Assembly: GCA_029861655.1 (NCBI GenBank)
Contig: JAOTZA010000113.1
Location: 1-9,822, forward strand
From: Acidobacteriota bacterium
GTDB taxonomy: Bacteria > Acidobacteriota > Thermoanaerobaculia > Multivoradales > JAHEKO01
Direction: 5' to 3'
Length of the DNA: 9,822 nucleotides
Under the pieces are notes generated by a model that was not told the DNA's origin, searched no databases, and saw only the letters and a list, made by a program, of their open reading frames with translations. Shown here one piece after another: positions 1-6,481 of the stretch (position 1 is its first letter; each line of letters opens with the position of its first letter). The translations under genes and the position numbers were made by a program.

Positions 1-74
1 GATGGTCTCGACCGATGTTGGCTTTAGGTGGATTCGGCCGACACGGAGGTCGGCCGCTACGCGAAGAATGGTGG
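1..74. repeat. Direct repeat, copy 1 (cut by window edge)
   Basis: Positions 1-61 match 126-186 with a single mismatch (A26 versus G151), a period of 125 bp. A weaker match continues to about 74 and ends in TGGTGG. The unit holds a perfect inverted repeat, CGGCCGAC at 35-42 and GTCGGCCG at 49-56, with a 6-nt loop. Because the copy begins at base 1, the array may continue to the left. No coding region is supported here. Between the copies, 106-118 resembles the repeat core in the opposite orientation (11 of 13 bases), so a degenerate inverted unit may lie in the spacer. GGTGGT at 70-75 can also pair with ACCACC at 94-99. Confidence 0.85.
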
Positions 75-125
75 TGCCTTGGCCGGCGGTGCGACCACCG
101 AGGATGTAGCGGTCGAGCCATCGCC

Positions 126-200
126 GATGGTCTCGACCGATGTTGGCTTTGGGTGGATTCGGCCGACACGGAGGTCGGCCGCTACGTTGAAAGATGGTGG
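126..200. repeat. Direct repeat, copy 2, abutting the tmRNA 3' end
   Basis: This is the second copy of the unit at 1-74. The first 61 bases are nearly identical; the tail aligns with a one-base gap and ends in TGGTGG at 195-200. In this copy those six bases are the complement of the encoded CCACCA end of the tmRNA, so the element runs right up to, and slightly into, the RNA gene. It looks like a dispersed, hairpin-bearing intergenic repeat (REP-like). No transposase is visible. Confidence 0.85.
160..181 (-). terminator. Hairpin just downstream of tmRNA, possible terminator
   Basis: The inverted repeat inside repeat copy 2 forms an 8-bp GC-rich stem (160-167 with 174-181) and a 6-nt loop. On the minus strand it begins 13 nt after the CCA end of the tmRNA. 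The strand after it reads GAATCCACC and has no U-run, so it is not a classical intrinsic terminator. It could act as a 3' barrier or a Rho-dependent end. Confidence 0.3.
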
Positions 201-548
201 AGGCGGTGGGAGTCGAACCCACGTCCGAAGAACTCGTCCCGCAGGCGTCTACGTGAGTAGCTTCTGTTCGAAAGTCTCGCCCGGTGCGGTGTGGACAAAA
301 GCAAACCGATGCACCAAGCCAGCCTCAGAAAGTATCCGGGTGCGACCCCGAGGCCTGCCGCACCCATTGATCCGCATTAGTGTCGCCCCGACCGACGCGG
401 CGAATCACGCCCCGGCCGGCACGTGGCCGCTAGTTAAGCAGCCAGAGCCAAGTTATCGTTGGCACATATAGGGTTCCGTTTTAACGAGCGGAAACTCGAC
501 ACGCAACCTGCGAACCGCGTTGTTCCCCGTCGAAGCCGGTGCGCCCCC
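195..548 (-). ncRNA. ssrA: Transfer-messenger RNA (tmRNA, SsrA), one-piece
   Basis: tmRNA rescues ribosomes stalled on broken mRNAs together with SmpB, and tags the nascent peptide for proteolysis. On the minus strand the RNA starts GGGGGCGCACCGGC and ends CGCCTCCACCA. The 7-bp acceptor stem pairs GGGGGCG with CGCCTCC, and CCA is encoded. The T-arm (206-222) has a GTGGG/CCCAC stem and the loop TTCGACT. The tag reading frame, 434-463 read leftward, is GCC AAC GAT AAC TTG GCT CTG GCT GCT TAA. It gives ANDNLALAA, with the standard protease-recognition end LAA. The length of 354 nt is normal for a non-permuted tmRNA. The 5' end was placed by pairing the acceptor stem; the resume codon GCC was chosen because it gives a canonical tag. 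Confidence 0.96.
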
Positions 549-580
549 ATTCTCAAGAAGAGACTCAAAGAACCGTCTCT

Positions 581-586
581 ATTCTA
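581..586 (-). promoter_or_regulatory. Probable -10 box of the ssrA promoter
   Basis: The minus strand reads TAGAAT, followed by AG, 32 nt before the mature tmRNA 5' end. Transcription would start near 574, leaving a short leader for RNase P to remove. The same TAGAATAG octamer lies upstream of the SYLF gene (2935-2942), which supports it as a real -10 type. No convincing -35 box is visible at the right distance. Confidence 0.4.
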
Positions 587-615
587 ACAAGCCGGCCGAA
601 CGATTGATTCCGACT

Positions 616-647
616 CCGCGGTCCGAACCTTCGTACCGGACCTGCGG
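616..647 (-). terminator. Hairpin after the dusB-membrane protein unit
   Basis: CCGCGGTCCG at 616-625 pairs with CGGACC (637-642) and GCGG (644-647), giving a 10-bp stem with one bulged T and an 11-nt loop. On the minus strand it begins 20 nt after the stop codon at 668. No U-tract follows, so efficiency as an intrinsic terminator is uncertain. Its place between the three-gene unit and the ssrA promoter fits a transcriptional boundary. The rest of 549-667 shows nothing except the ssrA promoter. Confidence 0.45.
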
Positions 648-667
648 TCATCATTCTTGCGAGGAGC

Positions 668-1171
668 CTATGGCTCGATGGCCCGGGGTGGCTCGACGGA
701 TTGCTCGTCGGTGGAATTCTCGAGCTCGAACACGTCTCCCTCGACCGGCGGCCGGAGGATCTCAAGAAACTCCTCGGGACCGGCGGTGCGCAGCCGCGAG
801 ACGACGAGTAGCCAGGCCGCCAGGGCCACGACGGCGGCGACTGGAGCCAGCTTGAGAAGCGGGGGCCAGAAGGGCCACAGGGCCACGACCAATCCCCCCG
901 CAGCTCCAAAGAGAAGCAGCATGAACGCCGAAGCATTGAGGGTGTAGTCGGTTTTCTCCTCGAACAGGACAACACGGGTTCCGTCGTCTGCGGGCTCGGT
1001 CGAGAGCCGCGCGTCGACCACGCCGCGTCGTATGCCGGCGGTGACCGGAATTCTCAACCGACCGCCGGTTCCGTGCCGGGTCCACTCGGCGCCCCAGAGC
1101 TCGGCGGCATCGGAGACCGCGGCGAGTGTTTCCTCCGGGCCGAACGGCAGATCGATCCGGTGCTCGCGCAA
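668..1171 (-). CDS. Small membrane protein of unknown function, two helices
   Basis: The 167-residue product is not recognised. Residues 1-80 are soluble and mixed in character: start LREHRIDLPF, then a TRHGTGGRLRIPV stretch and an FEEKTDYTL segment. Two hydrophobic helices follow, about 82-103 (containing FMLLLFGAAGGLVVALW) and 106-127. An acidic tail of about 40 residues ends the protein. The start chosen is TTG, one base after the dusB stop codon; an ATG start upstream at 1240 would lie deep inside dusB and adds an Arg/Ser-rich stretch that looks out of frame. Translation is probably coupled to dusB. The soluble part has the feel of a small START/SRPBCC-like or scaffold domain, but this is a guess. 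No catalytic motif is visible. Confidence 0.7.
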   Translation of the reverse strand: MREHRIDLPFGPEETLAAVSDAAELWGAEWTRHGTGGRLRIPVTAGIRRGVVDARLSTEPADDGTRVVLFEEKTDYTLNASAFMLLLFGAAGGLVVALWPFWPPLLKLAPVAAVVALAAWLLVVSRLRTAGPEEFLEILRPPVEGDVFELENSTDEQSVEPPRAIEP

Positions 1172-1172
1172 C

Positions 1173-2189
1173 CTAGGCGGCCTGATGGACGAGCAGCTTG
1201 TCGAAGAACTCCTCGACCGCCTCGAGAAACGTCTCGACATCGGGGAGCTCGTTGATTCGGCGCCGGAGCTTGGCGCCGTGGGGCAAACCGTGGGTGTACC
1301 AGCCGGTGAATTTGCGCAGCTTGTGAAGAGCGAAGCGAGACGGCTCGCGCTCGGCGACCATTCGGAAGTGGGTCAAGATCAGATCGCGGCGGTCTTCGAT
1401 CGTGGGCTCGGGCACCAGCGCGGCCGAATCTCCTCCGGAGTCTGCTCGGGACAGCCGAGCGGCAATTTGGGAGAACAGCCACGGATTGCGGGTGGCGCCC
1501 CGTCCGATCATCACCCCGTCGCAGCCGGTCTCGGCCATCATCCGCAGCGCGTCCTCGGCCGAGCGCACATCGCCGTTTCCCAGCACCGGGATCGACAGAG
1601 TCTCTTTGAGGCGGGCCACCTCGGTCCAGTCGGCTCGACCGGAGAACATCTGCTTGGCGGTTCGCGGGTGCATGGCGACGGCGTCGACGCCATTGGCTTC
1701 ACAAATGCGGCCGAGCTCGAGAAAACACTTTTCGTTCTCTCGAACACCCGACCGAAACTTGACCGTGAGGGGGATCGAGAGAGCTTTGCGAACCTCGCGG
1801 ATCATCCGCTCGGCGAGACCCAGGTCTGCCATGAGCGCTGCGCCGGCACAGCCTTTTAGAACCTTGTTGGCCGGGCAACCCATGTTGATGTCACAGATGT
1901 CGGGTCCCAGGCTCTCGACGATCCGTGCCGCTTCGACCATGGTGTCCACATCCGAGCCATAGATCTGGATCGACAGAGGCCGCTCTTCCTCCGAGAAATG
2001 CATCAGTTCGAGCACTTTCCGGTGGCCACCGACCAGAGCCTTGGAGGAAATGAACTCCATCGTCACGACGCCCACACCGCCGATTCGGCGGATCAGAAGC
2101 CGGAAATCTCTATCGGTGACCCCTGCCATGGGGGCCAAGACGAGAGGTGGATCGACGGTGACGGGGCCGATCTTCAACATCGGCGGCAT
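1173..2189 (-). CDS. dusB: tRNA-dihydrouridine synthase, DusB type
   Basis: This flavoenzyme uses NADPH to reduce specific uridines in the tRNA D-loop to dihydrouridine, in the cytoplasm. The 338-residue protein has the family's TIM-barrel layout. Visible landmarks are LAPMAGVTDRDFR (18-30, FMN-side N-terminus), INMGCPANKV (101-110, catalytic Cys105), the VKFRSG strand (143-148), MHPRTAKQMFSG (173-184, His174 contacting FMN), PVLGNGDV (201-208, phosphate loop) and GVMIGRGATRNPW (225-237). The C-terminal helical tRNA-binding part (about 262-338) carries the FALHKLRKFTGWYTHGLP segment typical of DusB. Length is normal. The first ATG is used; a second at codon 4 is possible, and neither has a strong Shine-Dalgarno. 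The gene lies 21 nt after the SYLF gene and one base before the next one, so it is likely the middle of an operon. Confidence 0.95.
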   Translation of the reverse strand: MPPMLKIGPVTVDPPLVLAPMAGVTDRDFRLLIRRIGGVGVVTMEFISSKALVGGHRKVLELMHFSEEERPLSIQIYGSDVDTMVEAARIVESLGPDICDINMGCPANKVLKGCAGAALMADLGLAERMIREVRKALSIPLTVKFRSGVRENEKCFLELGRICEANGVDAVAMHPRTAKQMFSGRADWTEVARLKETLSIPVLGNGDVRSAEDALRMMAETGCDGVMIGRGATRNPWLFSQIAARLSRADSGGDSAALVPEPTIEDRRDLILTHFRMVAEREPSRFALHKLRKFTGWYTHGLPHGAKLRRRINELPDVETFLEAVEEFFDKLLVHQAA

Positions 2190-2210
2190 TTTACGAGATG
2201 CCGTCGCCGC

Positions 2211-2903
2211 CTAGGGCAATGCCGCCAGAAAGGCGTTCATTCCCGCAGGTGCCGGAGGTCTGGCATCGCCGAACAGAAGCTCGTCCGGCCACACCCGGGA
2301 ACCGTAATAGCCGGTGTTCCAGGAGTGGTCGGCTGCCAGTCGAGCGCCTTCGATCGAGATGCCGGCGAACACGCCGCGCGACTTGGCATAGGAGAAGATT
2401 TCGGCCTTGAGCCGAGCGTCGGTGCCGATCTCGGCGGTCCTGCCAAGGGGGCCCGCGGCGACGGATGCGTTGCCACCCAGCACGAGCTTGCTCGTGAGCA
2501 GAGAACGCACACCGCGATCGGTGAGAAAGAAGAGCACCAGATCGGTCGACTCCCCGCCGATCTGAAACCCAAAGCTGCCGCCGGAGAGCTTGACAAAGAC
2601 GATCGGGCTCCAGCCCTCTTCCTGACGACAGGTCATGACGCCGCGGCCGCGCTTGCCGCCCCACACAAAGGCCCCCTTGATGACGCTGGGGATGACCGCG
2701 ATACAGCGCGCCTCCGAGAGGAGCTTGGCCGGAATGTTCTTCTCCGGCAGGTCCACCAACTCACGATAGACCTCGAGGGCGGTTCTTACTTTGCGCTGAT
2801 TGCGGTCTTCCTGTGCCTGGAGCGGCCACAGAGTGGCGCCTAGAACGATGAGTGTGCAAAGAAACGTGGGAAGAACTCTTCTTGCGGGCGGGCTTGGTTT
2901 CAT
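2211..2903 (-). CDS. Secreted SYLF/Ysc84-domain lipid-binding protein
   Basis: The SYLF domain family (named after SH3YL1, Ysc84, Lsb4 and FYVE proteins) binds phosphoinositides or other lipids in eukaryotes; the bacterial members are exported proteins of largely unknown role. The 230-residue product has a Sec signal peptide (n-region KPSPPARR, hydrophobic 10-25, probable cleavage after LQA at residue 30). The domain follows at about 58-228, with IPAKLLSEARCIAVIPSV (57-74), GGKRGRGVM (82-90), a GWSPIVFVKLSGGSFGFQIG core (97-116) and LTDRGVRSLL (127-136). Near the end are KSRGVFAGISIEG (174-186) and the Tyr/Gly-rich YYGS (199-202). No lipobox is evident. A strong Shine-Dalgarno supports the start. 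It is the first gene of the leftward unit with dusB, but a functional link to tRNA modification is not obvious. Confidence 0.92.
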   Translation of the reverse strand: MKPSPPARRVLPTFLCTLIVLGATLWPLQAQEDRNQRKVRTALEVYRELVDLPEKNIPAKLLSEARCIAVIPSVIKGAFVWGGKRGRGVMTCRQEEGWSPIVFVKLSGGSFGFQIGGESTDLVLFFLTDRGVRSLLTSKLVLGGNASVAAGPLGRTAEIGTDARLKAEIFSYAKSRGVFAGISIEGARLAADHSWNTGYYGSRVWPDELLFGDARPPAPAGMNAFLAALP

Positions 2904-2909
2904 TGATTG

Positions 2910-2916
2910 CCTCCTC
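2910..2916 (-). promoter_or_regulatory. Strong Shine-Dalgarno for the SYLF gene
   Basis: The minus strand reads GAGGAGG with a 6-nt spacer to ATG at 2903. It fixes the start of the secreted SYLF protein. It contrasts with the divergent gene, which has no such site. Confidence 0.8.
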
Positions 2917-2936
2917 GAGCGCAGATGCCGACGACT

Positions 2937-2984
2937 ATTCTAGAGACGATTCCAGACTTGCAAGAAACGAGCCCCGGGTATCAT
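2937..2984. promoter_or_regulatory. Symmetric divergent promoter region (SYLF / GH2)
   Basis: The palindrome CTTGCAAG (2957-2964) lies between two -10-like boxes. TATCAT at 2979-2984 points right toward the GH2 gene, and TAGAAT (minus strand, 2937-2942) points left toward the SYLF gene. TTGCAA at 2958-2963 resembles a -35 box and reads the same on both strands; it is 15 bp from each -10. The shared -35, or an operator at its place, is inferred from symmetry. The 15-bp spacing is shorter than the usual 17. Confidence 0.45.
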
Positions 2985-2990
2985 TTCGCC

Positions 2991-5714
2991 GTGGCAGAGC
3001 CCGCCGTAGGCCGTAGACGCCGGCAGACCCGGAGACAGGTCGTCTCGTTTCCCCTGGCCGCGCTCTTCCTGCTCCTGTCGATAGAGACCGCGAGTGCGAT
3101 CTCGCCGCCCACGCTGGTTGCCGCTGTCCCCGAAACCGAACGTCTGTATCTGTCTGGGACCGGACGTGACGACACGGTGGAATGGGAGTTCTCGATCGAC
3201 CGAGGCCGCCGCAGCGGGGATTGGACAACGATTGCCGTGCCATCGCAGTGGGAGCTCCAGGGGTTTGGCGAGTACGGATACGGACGCCATGACGAGGTAA
3301 AAGCGGAGGTGGGTTCCTACCGCTATCGTTTCGAGGGGCCCTCCGAGTGGAGCTCGCGTCGAGTGCGGCTGGTCTTCGAGGGTGCGATGACCGACACCGA
3401 GGTGCGCATCAACGGCGAAAGCGCCGGGCCGGTTCACCAGGGCGGGTTTACTCGCTTCGGCTATGACGTCACCGATCTCCTCTTCCTTGGGCGGTCGAAT
3501 CTTCTCGAGGTGACGGTCTCCGAGGCTTCAGCCGATGACTCGGTGAATGCGGCGGAGCGCGAGGCGGACTATTGGGTCTTTGGCGGTCTCTATCGCCCGG
3601 TCTATCTGGAGGCCTACCCGGAGGAGTCGATCGAACACGTGGCAATCGATGCCCGTCACGATGGCCGGGTGCGAGTCGTGGTCGAGACAGTGGCGCAACC
3701 CGGCGCGAGCGTCGAGGCGGTTGTCCGGACTCTCGGCGGAAAAACCGTTGGTGTACCGCTTCGAGCTGATCTTCTGGCCGGCAATCGAGTCGACACGGGT
3801 CAGGTGGAATTGAAGGGCGAATTCACCGGCGTATCCTCCTGGAGCGCGGAACATCCGAATCTCTACCGGCTCGAGGTGGTGCTGCGAAGAGGAGAAGAGG
3901 TGTTGCACTCGTGGCGAGAGCGTTTTGGCTTTCGCACCATCGAGATCCGCGCTGGAGACGGCATCTTTGTCAATGATCGGCGAATTCTCCTCAAAGGAAT
4001 CAACCGGCACTCTTTCTGGCCCGATTCGGGTCGCACGCTCGATCGCGAAATCAACCGTAGCGACGCCGAGCTGATCAAGGACCTGAATGCAAATGCGGTG
4101 CGCACATCGCACTACCCCCCGGATATCGAGTTTCTGGAAGCGGCGGATGAGCTAGGTCTCTACGTCATCGATGAGCTTCCGGGTTGGCACGACGCTTACC
4201 GAACCGGGGTGGGTCGCCGGCTGGTGAGAGAAATGGTGCGACGAGACGTCAACCATCCTTCGATCATTCTGTGGGCCAACGGCAACGAGGGAGGGTGGAA
4301 TCGATCGCTCGACACCGAGTTCGCACGCCACGACACCCAGGATCGATGGGTGATCCAGCCGCAGGAGCTTTTTTCGGGGATTGACACGGAGCACTACCCG
4401 AACTGGGACGAACTCACCGACCTTCTCGCGGACTCGACCCTCTGGAAGCAGTTTCTGGGCACCTTCGGGCGGTTGCCGCTCGTTCTGCCGACCGAGATGC
4501 TCCATGGGCTTTACGACGGCGGGTTGGGTGCGGGGCTCGAAGACTATTGGCGGCTGATCCGGTCCTCGCCTCGCGGTGCCGGAGGTTTTCTGTGGGCGTT
4601 TCTGGACGAAGGTGTCGTGCGCACCGATCGAGGCGGCGAGATCGACACCCATGGCAACTATGCGCCCGACGGTCTGGTCGGTCCTTACCGCGACAAGGAA
4701 GCGAGTTTCTTCGCTGTTCGCGAGCTGTGGTCGCCGGTGGTTTTTTCCGACGTCATGCGGAGCGATGCCTTCACCAAAGGAGTCGAGGTCGAGAACCGAT
4801 TTACCGAGACCGATCTCGCCGAGTGCACCTTTCTCCGGGAGTGGCTCCGGCTACCGGGACCGCTCGACCGGGGCGACATCGAGGTCGTGTCGCGTACGCG
4901 AGACCGAGGTCCGCGTCTGGCGCCGGGTGAGAAGGACGTGCTCGATCTGGGCGAGATCGATTCGGAAGGTGACGCGTTACGTCTAACGGTGTTCGACCCG
5001 ACGGGTCGCGAGGTATTGACCCGCGTCTTCCGGGTCCGATCCGCGGCGGCGCTGAGAGAGCGCTGGTTTCTCGGTCGCTTGCAGCCGCGTGGAGCCCCCG
5101 GGCAAGAGGAAGTCGAGCGCCAGAAGCTGCTCGAGCTGAGAGAAACGCGTGGGCTGCGAGACTTTGTCCGCTCCGACTATTCGGGCTGGTCGACTCTCGA
5201 GCTCGAGCCGGAGCCCAACTATTCGGGACCCTACCAGGGGATGGTGCTGGGATTCGGGGCGACCGAGCCGGAAGGGGTCGCAGTGGTCGAGTGGTTGGGC
5301 GCGGGGCCGGGCACCGTGTGGGCCAATCGGCGAACCGGGACGACGCTCGGGCTCTGGCGCCAGTCCGCCGCCGAGCGGTCCGCCGGAGGTCACCAAGGCT
5401 TTTACGCGAATGCCCTGTGGATGAAGGTCATCGGTCGCCGATGGACGGTCACCATTTTGCCGTTGGGTGGAGAGAGCCCGGAAGACGATCTTTTTGTCGG
5501 AGTGCCCTCTTCCTCCTTCCCTGCGGACGCGCTTCACGCGAGCTCCGAGGTGCCACCACCAGGGACGTTTTCGTTTCTTCTTTCCATTCCCCCCATCGGG
5601 ACTAAATTCCATCCGCCCCAACAGCTAGGGCCCCAGGGCCAGCCGCGAGTCGGGGCGGCCCACCGCTCTTCTTCGTTGTGGTTCCTGATAGAGCCGACGG
5701 CTTCGAGTCCCTGA
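2991..5714 (+). CDS. Secreted glycoside hydrolase family 2 (beta-galactosidase-like)
   Basis: GH2 enzymes are retaining glycosidases (beta-galactosidase, glucuronidase, mannosidase). The 907-residue protein has an Arg-rich n-region (8-15), a hydrophobic stretch and ASA cleavage at residue 36, so it acts outside the cytoplasm. The N-terminal sugar-binding domain (about 50-200, with VPSQWELQGFGEYGYG) is followed by an Ig-like domain (about 215-325) and the catalytic TIM barrel (about 330-610). LacZ-like landmarks are NRH at 338-340, NAVRTSHYPP, GLYVIDE, Glu433 in NGNE (acid/base), Glu502 in PTEMLHG (nucleophile) and GGFLWAFLDEG. The C-terminal part, from about 640, is not recognised and may bind carbohydrate. 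The last 50 or so residues (after about 5550) are Pro/Ser-rich and pyrimidine-biased, so the natural end is uncertain. GTG at 2991 was chosen because it gives a clean signal peptide; ATGs at 2907 and 2925 would add 22-28 residues across the promoter. Substrate cannot be read from the sequence. Confidence 0.88.
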   Translation: MAEPAVGRRRRQTRRQVVSFPLAALFLLLSIETASAISPPTLVAAVPETERLYLSGTGRDDTVEWEFSIDRGRRSGDWTTIAVPSQWELQGFGEYGYGRHDEVKAEVGSYRYRFEGPSEWSSRRVRLVFEGAMTDTEVRINGESAGPVHQGGFTRFGYDVTDLLFLGRSNLLEVTVSEASADDSVNAAEREADYWVFGGLYRPVYLEAYPEESIEHVAIDARHDGRVRVVVETVAQPGASVEAVVRTLGGKTVGVPLRADLLAGNRVDTGQVELKGEFTGVSSWSAEHPNLYRLEVVLRRGEEVLHSWRERFGFRTIEIRAGDGIFVNDRRILLKGINRHSFWPDSGRTLDREINRSDAELIKDLNANAVRTSHYPPDIEFLEAADELGLYVIDELPGWHDAYRTGVGRRLVREMVRRDVNHPSIILWANGNEGGWNRSLDTEFARHDTQDRWVIQPQELFSGIDTEHYPNWDELTDLLADSTLWKQFLGTFGRLPLVLPTEMLHGLYDGGLGAGLEDYWRLIRSSPRGAGGFLWAFLDEGVVRTDRGGEIDTHGNYAPDGLVGPYRDKEASFFAVRELWSPVVFSDVMRSDAFTKGVEVENRFTETDLAECTFLREWLRLPGPLDRGDIEVVSRTRDRGPRLAPGEKDVLDLGEIDSEGDALRLTVFDPTGREVLTRVFRVRSAAALRERWFLGRLQPRGAPGQEEVERQKLLELRETRGLRDFVRSDYSGWSTLELEPEPNYSGPYQGMVLGFGATEPEGVAVVEWLGAGPGTVWANRRTGTTLGLWRQSAAERSAGGHQGFYANALWMKVIGRRWTVTILPLGGESPEDDLFVGVPSSSFPADALHASSEVPPPGTFSFLLSIPPIGTKFHPPQQLGPQGQPRVGAAHRSSSLWFLIEPTASSP

Positions 5715-5740
5715 CCGCAATCGTTGACCAACGAGGTCAG
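5711..5740. promoter_or_regulatory. Nested inverted repeat, possible operator
   Basis: The outer arms CTGACC (5711-5716) and GGTCAG (5735-5740) enclose the inner arms TCGTT (5721-5725) and AACGA (5730-5734). A one-sided GCAA bulge and a GACC loop complete the structure. It overlaps the GH2 stop codon and directly abuts the -10-like box of the methyltransferase. It could be an operator for the thiol operon or a 3' hairpin of the GH2 mRNA; there is no U-run after it. Confidence 0.4.
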
Positions 5741-5746
5741 TATGAT
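5741..5746 (+). promoter_or_regulatory. -10-like box TATGAT of the bsh operon
   Basis: TATGAT matches the bacterial -10 consensus in five of six positions. It stands six bases before the GTG start at 5753, which would make +1 coincide with the start codon (leaderless). No -35 box is seen at 15-18 bp; TTGACC at 5724-5729 is only 11 bp away. Confidence 0.4.
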
Positions 5747-5752
5747 GGGGTC

Positions 5753-6481
5753 GTGGCCTGGTACAAGGACTGGTTCGGCGAGAAGTACCTGGCGCTCTAT
5801 GCTCACCGTGATGCCGAGGAGGCCGAGCGCCATGTGAACTTTGTCGAGAGGGTCTTTGCTGCCGACGTTGCCCCCAAGACGCCGCGTGCGGTGTTGGATC
5901 TGGCGTCCGGCGCCGGTCGACACACCGAGGCTCTCCGCCGGCGCGGCTACCGAGCCCTGGGTATCGATCTGTCGTTGACCCTCCTGGCGCAGGTGCCCGG
6001 GTTACCGCGGGTGGCCGGTGACATGCGCTACTTGCCGTTCGCCTCGGAGAGCTTTGATTGGGTGCTCAATTTCTTTACCTCTTTTGGTTACTTCGAAGGC
6101 GAGCGCGAGAACTTCGAGGTGCTCGAAGAGATCAATCGCCTGCTAGCCCCCGATGGCGGTTTTCTGATCGATCTCTTCAACCGCGAGAAGGTGATATCGG
6201 AACTAGTGGCCGAAGAGACCCAGGAGCGCGATGGGACCGAGATTGAGATCGAGCGCTGGTACGATGCCGACGCGCAGCGGGTCAACAAGAGGATCCGTCT
6301 TGTCGAAGGGGACAAGAGCGAGACCCATGTCGAGAGCGTGCGCGCCTACCGCAAGGAGGAGGTCACGATCGGGCTGCAATGGGCGGGACTCGAAGTCAGC
6401 GGTGTTTACGGTAGCTTCGACGGAGAATCCTTTCGACATGACAGTCAACGACTCATCGTCGTCGGTCGCAAGCCCGGCTGA
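5753..6481 (+). CDS. Class I SAM-dependent methyltransferase, bsh operon
   Basis: The 242-residue protein is a Rossmann-fold methyltransferase. Motif I is VLDLASGAGRHTEAL (47-61), the acidic end of strand 2 is GIDLS (70-74), GDMRYLPF (89-96) supplies the adenine-side Asp90, and FDWVLNFFTSFGYF (101-114) is motif IV with the following helix. LAPDGGFLIDLFN (131-143) is the post-IV strand. The C-terminal third (about 150-242) is likely the substrate-facing part, ending in RLIVVGRKPG. Start GTG at 5753 gives MAWYKDWFGEKYL; the earlier ATG at 5678 lies inside the GH2 gene. There is no Shine-Dalgarno. The gene overlaps bshC by 44 nt, so it is co-expressed with bacillithiol synthesis. In Chlorobaculum tepidum a SAM-dependent enzyme (NmbA) N-methylates bacillithiol. 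The same role is inferred here from position, not shown by sequence; methylation of another small molecule remains possible. Confidence 0.9.
   Translation: MAWYKDWFGEKYLALYAHRDAEEAERHVNFVERVFAADVAPKTPRAVLDLASGAGRHTEALRRRGYRALGIDLSLTLLAQVPGLPRVAGDMRYLPFASESFDWVLNFFTSFGYFEGERENFEVLEEINRLLAPDGGFLIDLFNREKVISELVAEETQERDGTEIEIERWYDADAQRVNKRIRLVEGDKSETHVESVRAYRKEEVTIGLQWAGLEVSGVYGSFDGESFRHDSQRLIVVGRKPG

Noticed and set aside
206..222. tRNA-like T-arm suggesting a separate tRNA gene
   Set aside because: The arm belongs to the tRNA-like domain of the tmRNA; the partner acceptor strand is more than 300 nt away and the tag frame lies between.
28..471. Open frame of 147 codons on the plus strand
   Set aside because: It runs across repeat copy 2 and antisense to the tmRNA; composition is that of non-coding sequence.
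1998..2843. Plus-strand open frame of 281 codons
   Set aside because: It is antisense to dusB and the SYLF gene, which have clear family motifs; the long frame is a GC-rich shadow.
2907..2990. Upstream ATG starts for the GH2 protein
   Set aside because: They would put up to 28 extra residues in front of a complete signal peptide and cover the divergent promoter elements.
6231..6437. Upstream ATG extending bshC by 69 codons
   Set aside because: The extension lies inside the methyltransferase gene and has no BshC-like character; ATG at 6438 gives the normal family length.
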